64,000 nucleotides of DNA. Source: Candidatus Saccharibacteria bacterium oral taxon 488 (lineage in GTDB: Bacteria; Patescibacteriota; Saccharimonadia; Saccharimonadales; Saccharimonadaceae). The stretch lies in assembly GCA_013099015.1 (NCBI GenBank), contig CP039998.1, forward strand, positions 806,001-870,000. Direction: 5' to 3'. The number at the start of each line of letters is the position of its first letter. Position 1 is the first letter of the stretch. Positions 60,454-64,000 of this stretch are shown one piece after another. The notes beneath the pieces are model-generated. The model had not been told where the DNA came from. It made no database searches and was given only the letters and a program-made list of their open reading frames with translations. The translations under genes were made by a program, and so were the position numbers.

Positions 60454-63117
60454 CTACTCGCGCACTCTCATCTCCCCCTTCACCGCCTCATTACCAGTCT
60501 CAAGCGGTGGAGCAGCATATTCGTGCCACGTGCGGCCGTCAAAGGTGGAGAAGTAGGCGCGGTAGACACCAACTGGAAAGGGACGAGTGGTCTTGAATTC
60601 TTGTTCTTGACCAGGTTGAATGGTGGTTGGTTGGAGGCAGCCGAGATCATAGTTTGCTCCATGTTGGTTGCGCATAATGAGACAGGTGCGGTTAGTGGTA
60701 GTGATGGGTTGGCTGGCAAAGTTCTTGATCTTAAAGGTGGTAGTGACTGGCTCACCGGCACGTGGAGAGGGATTAGAGAAAGTGATACCCTGGGTGAGTG
60801 TGGGGTTGGGGAGAATGGTGAACGATAAGCTGGTCACCTCCTTACCGTTCACTCCTGGCAGCGCCACCCCTTCGTGCCAGCGGCTACCATCGTATAACGC
60901 AAAGAAGGCTCTATACGTGCCCAGTTTGTTAAAAGGACGACCGAGCGAAAACTGTACACTACTTTGTGGGGCAATTCCTTTTGTTGATTGACAGCCAAGG
61001 TCATGATTCTCACCACGTGGACCCCGAATAATGTAGCACAAGCGCTGATCAGTCTGCGACACCGCCGAACTAAGATTACGCAAAGTGAATGAGCCAGTCA
61101 GCTTGTCACCAGCACGCGCTGGCGCTGGTGTTATCGATAACCCCTGTGACATGACAACATCCTGCAGCACTCTCATCTCCCCCTTCACCGCCTCATTACC
61201 AGTCTCAAGCGGTGGAGCAGCATATTCGTGCCACGTGCGGCCGTCAAAGGTGGAGAAGTAGGCGCGGTAGACACCAACTGGAAAGGGACGAGTGGTCTTG
61301 AATTCTTGTTCTTGACCAGGTTGAATGGTGGTTGGTTGGAGGCAGCCGAGATCATAGTTTGCTCCATGTTGGTTGCGCATAATGAGACAGGTGCGGTTAG
61401 TGGTAGTGATGGGTTGGCTGGCAAAGTTCTTGATCTTAAAGGTGGTAGTGACTGGCTCACCGGCACGTGGAGAGGGATTAGAGAAAGTGATACCCTGGGT
61501 GAGTGTGGGGTTGGGGAGAATGGTGAACTGCGCCCGATTACCAGCACTAGCTGGTGTCGGCACCGGATACTGCGCCTCGGTCCAAGTTATCCCCTTATCG
61601 AGAGTGCCACTGATGCGCGCCTTGTATAGACCACTTTCTCGTGGAATAAACTCTTGGTCATAGGCATAGGTTGCACCCGGCGCAAGGCTGTTGACTGTAT
61701 CAAAACTGGCATCAGCATTTCGTCCGCTCGGACTAGTAATTGCCGCGCCAAAATAACCGAGGTCGATTGGCTTCGGACTATTATTTTTAACCGTGAAGCG
61801 AATCCGTGTTGATTGCCCAACGTGTGTCCGTTGATTTTGAATAGTTACTGGGGAAGTTACTGTTGGCGCCGTCTGCACAAACGTCGACACTTCGCGGCTA
61901 TGGCCCGGAGCTGATTCTGGATAATTATTACTCCAACCGTTGCCCTCACGGTAATTTGTGATCCAGAATTTATAATTCTCCTCTTTGGTTAACTTAGTTG
62001 TCACTCGGTAGGTATATGTCTGCCATGGCTCAAGAATAACCCGTTGGCTACCAAAGTCATAGTTATTCCACTTGCTATCACGGGCAGCTATCGCCATGGT
62101 CCCCAAGTCGCGGCGCTGATTTGTGGCGTTACGGATAGTAAACGATGCGGTTATTGTCATGTCCGTAAATAGTTTTGACCCGGTCCCCTCCGTTCTCACT
62201 GACAGCGGCGATTCAATTCGCACAGATTTCAGCGGCGAACCAAACCATTCATTAAAGAAGCGCCAAAAATTACGATTACCATATGCTCCACAGTGGGCCG
62301 TCCCTGGATAGGCGTCAAGGGCACCTTGATTTGGCTGATATGGGGTGTAGTTGTACAAGTTGGCTGTTGCTTGATTCTCGATATATACCCATGAGCCGCC
62401 ACAGGCCGCGTTTGGACTATACTGGATGTAATTTGACCGACCAGCCTTATAGCGATATTCGCCCGGACGATTAGTATATAGCCGGAATTGGCGCGCCGCC
62501 ATCCGTAGCTGATTATACATACCGGCATACTCGTTTGAACAATTCGCTGTATTACCCGGCCCGCTGTCCGGACAAGCAAAGCCCATAGCATACTTATACT
62601 GACTCTTGAGTGGCCAGACATCAGTAAACAGTGACCCCTGTTCTTTCTTTAGTGTCACCAGCATTACTTGCGGATTAATACCAAATTCTTTTGATACATT
62701 CCAAATAATATTGGCCACCGACAGACCGCCAGCAAACCAACCGCCGCCCCTTTCAAACGAGGTCTCTTTCGTACTTGGATTTTCGTGATAATCCCGCAGA
62801 CAGGCATATGGTGGACCGTGCCAACCGCGTTTAGCTGCATATTGCGCTCGCGTACCTCCGCCATACTCAGATGGCCCAGTCCCCCATGTATCGCAGGCTG
62901 GCGTATGACTGTTGATAAAGTTTTGAATATCTTGAACGCTTGAAAATGTATTAGTATCATAAAAAACATTGTCATCAATAATTCGCCCGGGACTCCATGG
63001 CGACAACGCCCCTGTTTTTGGCCAAAAAATAATCCCTAGACTAACAACACCAACGACGGCCAGTGTATATCCGACACGCTTTAGCCAGGACGGTTTCATA
63101 CTCTGTAACTGAATCAC
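60454..63117 (-). CDS. Secreted/anchored surface protein with lysozyme-like domain and three C-terminal repeats
   Basis: 887 aa from the GTG at 63117 (ATG at 63099 also possible), overlapping the preceding stop (GTGA). Signal anchor at about 10-32. Residues 50-290 hold several Cys (TPACDTWG, PPYACLRDY, GFACPDSG, NCSNEY, AACGG, AHCG) and NPQVMLVTLKKEQGSL, with an E-rich helix as in lysozyme-like glucosaminidases; the fold is a guess. Then two beta-sandwich-like stretches and three ~115-residue repeats, the first and third identical. Likely acts on or binds the host or own wall. Its Cys would need the DsbA-like protein. Confidence 0.8.
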   Translation of the reverse strand: MIQLQSMKPSWLKRVGYTLAVVGVVSLGIIFWPKTGALSPWSPGRIIDDNVFYDTNTFSSVQDIQNFINSHTPACDTWGTGPSEYGGGTRAQYAAKRGWHGPPYACLRDYHENPSTKETSFERGGGWFAGGLSVANIIWNVSKEFGINPQVMLVTLKKEQGSLFTDVWPLKSQYKYAMGFACPDSGPGNTANCSNEYAGMYNQLRMAARQFRLYTNRPGEYRYKAGRSNYIQYSPNAACGGSWVYIENQATANLYNYTPYQPNQGALDAYPGTAHCGAYGNRNFWRFFNEWFGSPLKSVRIESPLSVRTEGTGSKLFTDMTITASFTIRNATNQRRDLGTMAIAARDSKWNNYDFGSQRVILEPWQTYTYRVTTKLTKEENYKFWITNYREGNGWSNNYPESAPGHSREVSTFVQTAPTVTSPVTIQNQRTHVGQSTRIRFTVKNNSPKPIDLGYFGAAITSPSGRNADASFDTVNSLAPGATYAYDQEFIPRESGLYKARISGTLDKGITWTEAQYPVPTPASAGNRAQFTILPNPTLTQGITFSNPSPRAGEPVTTTFKIKNFASQPITTTNRTCLIMRNQHGANYDLGCLQPTTIQPGQEQEFKTTRPFPVGVYRAYFSTFDGRTWHEYAAPPLETGNEAVKGEMRVLQDVVMSQGLSITPAPARAGDKLTGSFTLRNLSSAVSQTDQRLCYIIRGPRGENHDLGCQSTKGIAPQSSVQFSLGRPFNKLGTYRAFFALYDGSRWHEGVALPGVNGKEVTSLSFTILPNPTLTQGITFSNPSPRAGEPVTTTFKIKNFASQPITTTNRTCLIMRNQHGANYDLGCLQPTTIQPGQEQEFKTTRPFPVGVYRAYFSTFDGRTWHEYAAPPLETGNEAVKGEMRVRE
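60462..60823. repeat. 362-bp direct repeat, copy 1
   Basis: Matches 61167-61528 at an offset of 705 bases; the encoded frames are the same residue for residue wherever compared. Encodes the last surface-protein repeat (from TILPNPTLTQ to EMRV). Confidence 0.93.
61167..61528. repeat. 362-bp direct repeat, copy 2
   Basis: Second copy of the repeat at 60462-60823. A diverged homologous unit (QDVVMSQGLSITPAPARAG...) lies between the copies, giving an A-B-A order. Near-perfect identity suggests recent duplication or gene conversion. Confidence 0.93.
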
Positions 63118-63704
63118 CGTAACCCCTCCTTGCGGAACGACGGCCCATTTGTAGATTCTCCAATATATGCACTTGATGAGTAAGTAACTTTTATCGACAT
63201 ATCAGTGCCCGATGGTAATTCTGATAGTGGAATCTCGGCCATCCGACAATTCGTTGAGCTCGGACCAGCGGATGCACCAGTTTGGCGCGAAACTTGACCA
63301 CCGGACCAGTAGACCGTGAAGGTACAGCTGCCGCCATTTTCGACAATAGCGTTAACGCCACCATCAATTTGTAGGCGCTGGCCGTCGCCACTGAGGCCGT
63401 AGCCGCTCACAATCGGCGTTACTGCTTGTTTTGAACCGCGTTGCTCGCTGGGGCCAGCTGGTTTATCAGGACTACGACCATCCCGCTCTTCTGGTTTCGT
63501 CTTATTGTCATCAACCTTCTTATCGTCACTCTTATTATCGTTTTCTTTCGTCTGGGATGAAGCAGCACCCTCCTTAGCTTGCTCTGCTCGTTGTGGTCGC
63601 GTTACTGCATAAACAACCGCCGCAATAGTAATTACGACGACCGCGCTCACTAAACTAATGATTATAGCCCTGGTCTTCTTTGACGTTGTTTGTTTAACTC
63701 GCAT
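63114..63704 (-). CDS. Membrane-anchored protein with charged linker
   Basis: 196 aa. N-terminal basic stretch and helix (AIIISLVSAVVVITIAAVVYAV, residues 13-34), then a very charged Lys/Asp/Glu linker (38-95), then a small beta-rich external domain with a Cys pair (GGSCTFTVYW ... STNCRM). Translationally coupled to the lysozyme-like surface protein, so it may be its partner or anchor. No family recognised. Confidence 0.8.
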   Translation of the reverse strand: MRVKQTTSKKTRAIIISLVSAVVVITIAAVVYAVTRPQRAEQAKEGAASSQTKENDNKSDDKKVDDNKTKPEERDGRSPDKPAGPSEQRGSKQAVTPIVSGYGLSGDGQRLQIDGGVNAIVENGGSCTFTVYWSGGQVSRQTGASAGPSSTNCRMAEIPLSELPSGTDMSIKVTYSSSAYIGESTNGPSFRKEGLR

Positions 63705-63789
63705 AGTGTTATTTCCCCTGTTTTTATCCTATCAGCTTAAGCATAACAGTTAATCGCTGGGTTTTCAATATTTTTGCCAATAAAGATGC

Positions 63790-63795
63790 TATAAT
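63790..63795 (+). promoter_or_regulatory. -10 element of leaderless promoter
   Basis: TATAAT seven bases before the ATG at 63803; no Shine-Dalgarno. Confidence 0.55.
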
Positions 63796-63802
63796 ATCCC
63801 GT

Positions 63803-64000
63803 ATGAATGCACAGAAATCCCAAGTTAAACCACCATTGGTGTCAATTATTACCGCCACCTATAATGACGAAACATACATTGAGTCCTCAATTCGCTCCGT
63901 GCTGTCACAAGATTTTACTGATTTCGAGTACCTTATTATTAATGATGGCTCAACCGATAATACAAAAAAAATCGTTCAGCGCCTTCAAAAAGAAGATGGC
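63803..64000 (+). CDS. GT2-family glycosyltransferase (3' part outside window)
   Basis: First 66 codons. The GT-A start is clear: PPLVSIITATYNDETYIESSI, then SVLSQDFTDFEYLIINDGSTDNT, with the DGSTD motif of family 2. It continues past the window. Divergent from the surface-protein genes. Confidence 0.93.
   Translation, partial: MNAQKSQVKPPLVSIITATYNDETYIESSIRSVLSQDFTDFEYLIINDGSTDNTKKIVQRLQKEDG

Noticed and set aside
60445..61663. Plus-strand open frames over the surface-protein repeats
   Set aside because: They repeat because the DNA repeats; the minus-strand gene explains the region fully.
1..64000. Possible alternative genetic code (UGA as Gly), as in some CPR lineages
   Set aside because: TGA is used as the stop in many ATGA overlaps, and no intact gene needs a TGA read as an amino acid.
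1..64000. CRISPR array
   Set aside because: No regularly spaced repeats and no cas genes were found.

Overview
The window looks like part of the chromosome of a Candidatus Saccharibacterium (TM7/CPR), probably of the host-associated Nanosynbacter-like type. The reasons are the small tightly packed genes, many ATGA stop/start overlaps, use of TGA as an ordinary stop (so not the recoded Gracilibacteria/Absconditabacteria), an anaerobic ribonucleotide reductase operon, a large surface-glycan region and almost no biosynthetic genes. No 16S rRNA is present, so this placement is an inference from gene content.

Layout. 1-2.9 kb (minus): MacB/FtsX-type ABC exporter with its PadR repressor. 3.0-5.9 kb (plus): a CxxC membrane protein, a membrane-anchored DsbA-like protein and a polysaccharide deacetylase. 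5.9-26 kb is a mostly AT-rich accessory/defence region. It holds a STAND-type NTPase with a nuclease-like N-terminus; a four-gene operon headed by a LexA-like S24 repressor (nuclease-like DUF2130, HEPN-like protein, unknown protein) with a divergent KTSC-like gene; and a type I restriction-modification locus (hsdM, broken rhuM, NYN nuclease, AAA ATPase, frameshifted hsdS, hsdR). RadC and two unknown membrane proteins lie around it. 25.9-32.3 kb: nrdD-nrdG-flavin reductase-acidic Cys-cluster protein, preceded by a pair of NrdR boxes. 32.3-40.6 kb: small kinases, a second ABC exporter, an ASCH protein, an orphan response regulator with a decayed sensor kinase, an S66 carboxypeptidase, HAD, DUF1697, winged-helix regulators and tRNA-Asn. 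40.6-64 kb: surface polysaccharide and protein-glycosylation genes, then a secreted repeat protein with a lysozyme-like N-terminus and its membrane-anchored partner.

Two themes stand out. First, transcription units here very often start with a -10 hexamer exactly 6 (sometimes 7) bases before the start codon, which implies leaderless mRNAs, whereas genes inside operons carry good Shine-Dalgarno sites. Second, the S66 carboxypeptidase gene is preceded by what looks like a complete histidine-type transcription attenuator: a 14-residue leader peptide with four consecutive His codons (five in all), a perfect 8-bp antiterminator and a terminator with a T-tract. I know of no such attenuator on this family. 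The NYN/ATPase pair inside the hsd locus and the S24-headed operon are the best candidates for undescribed defence or stress modules.
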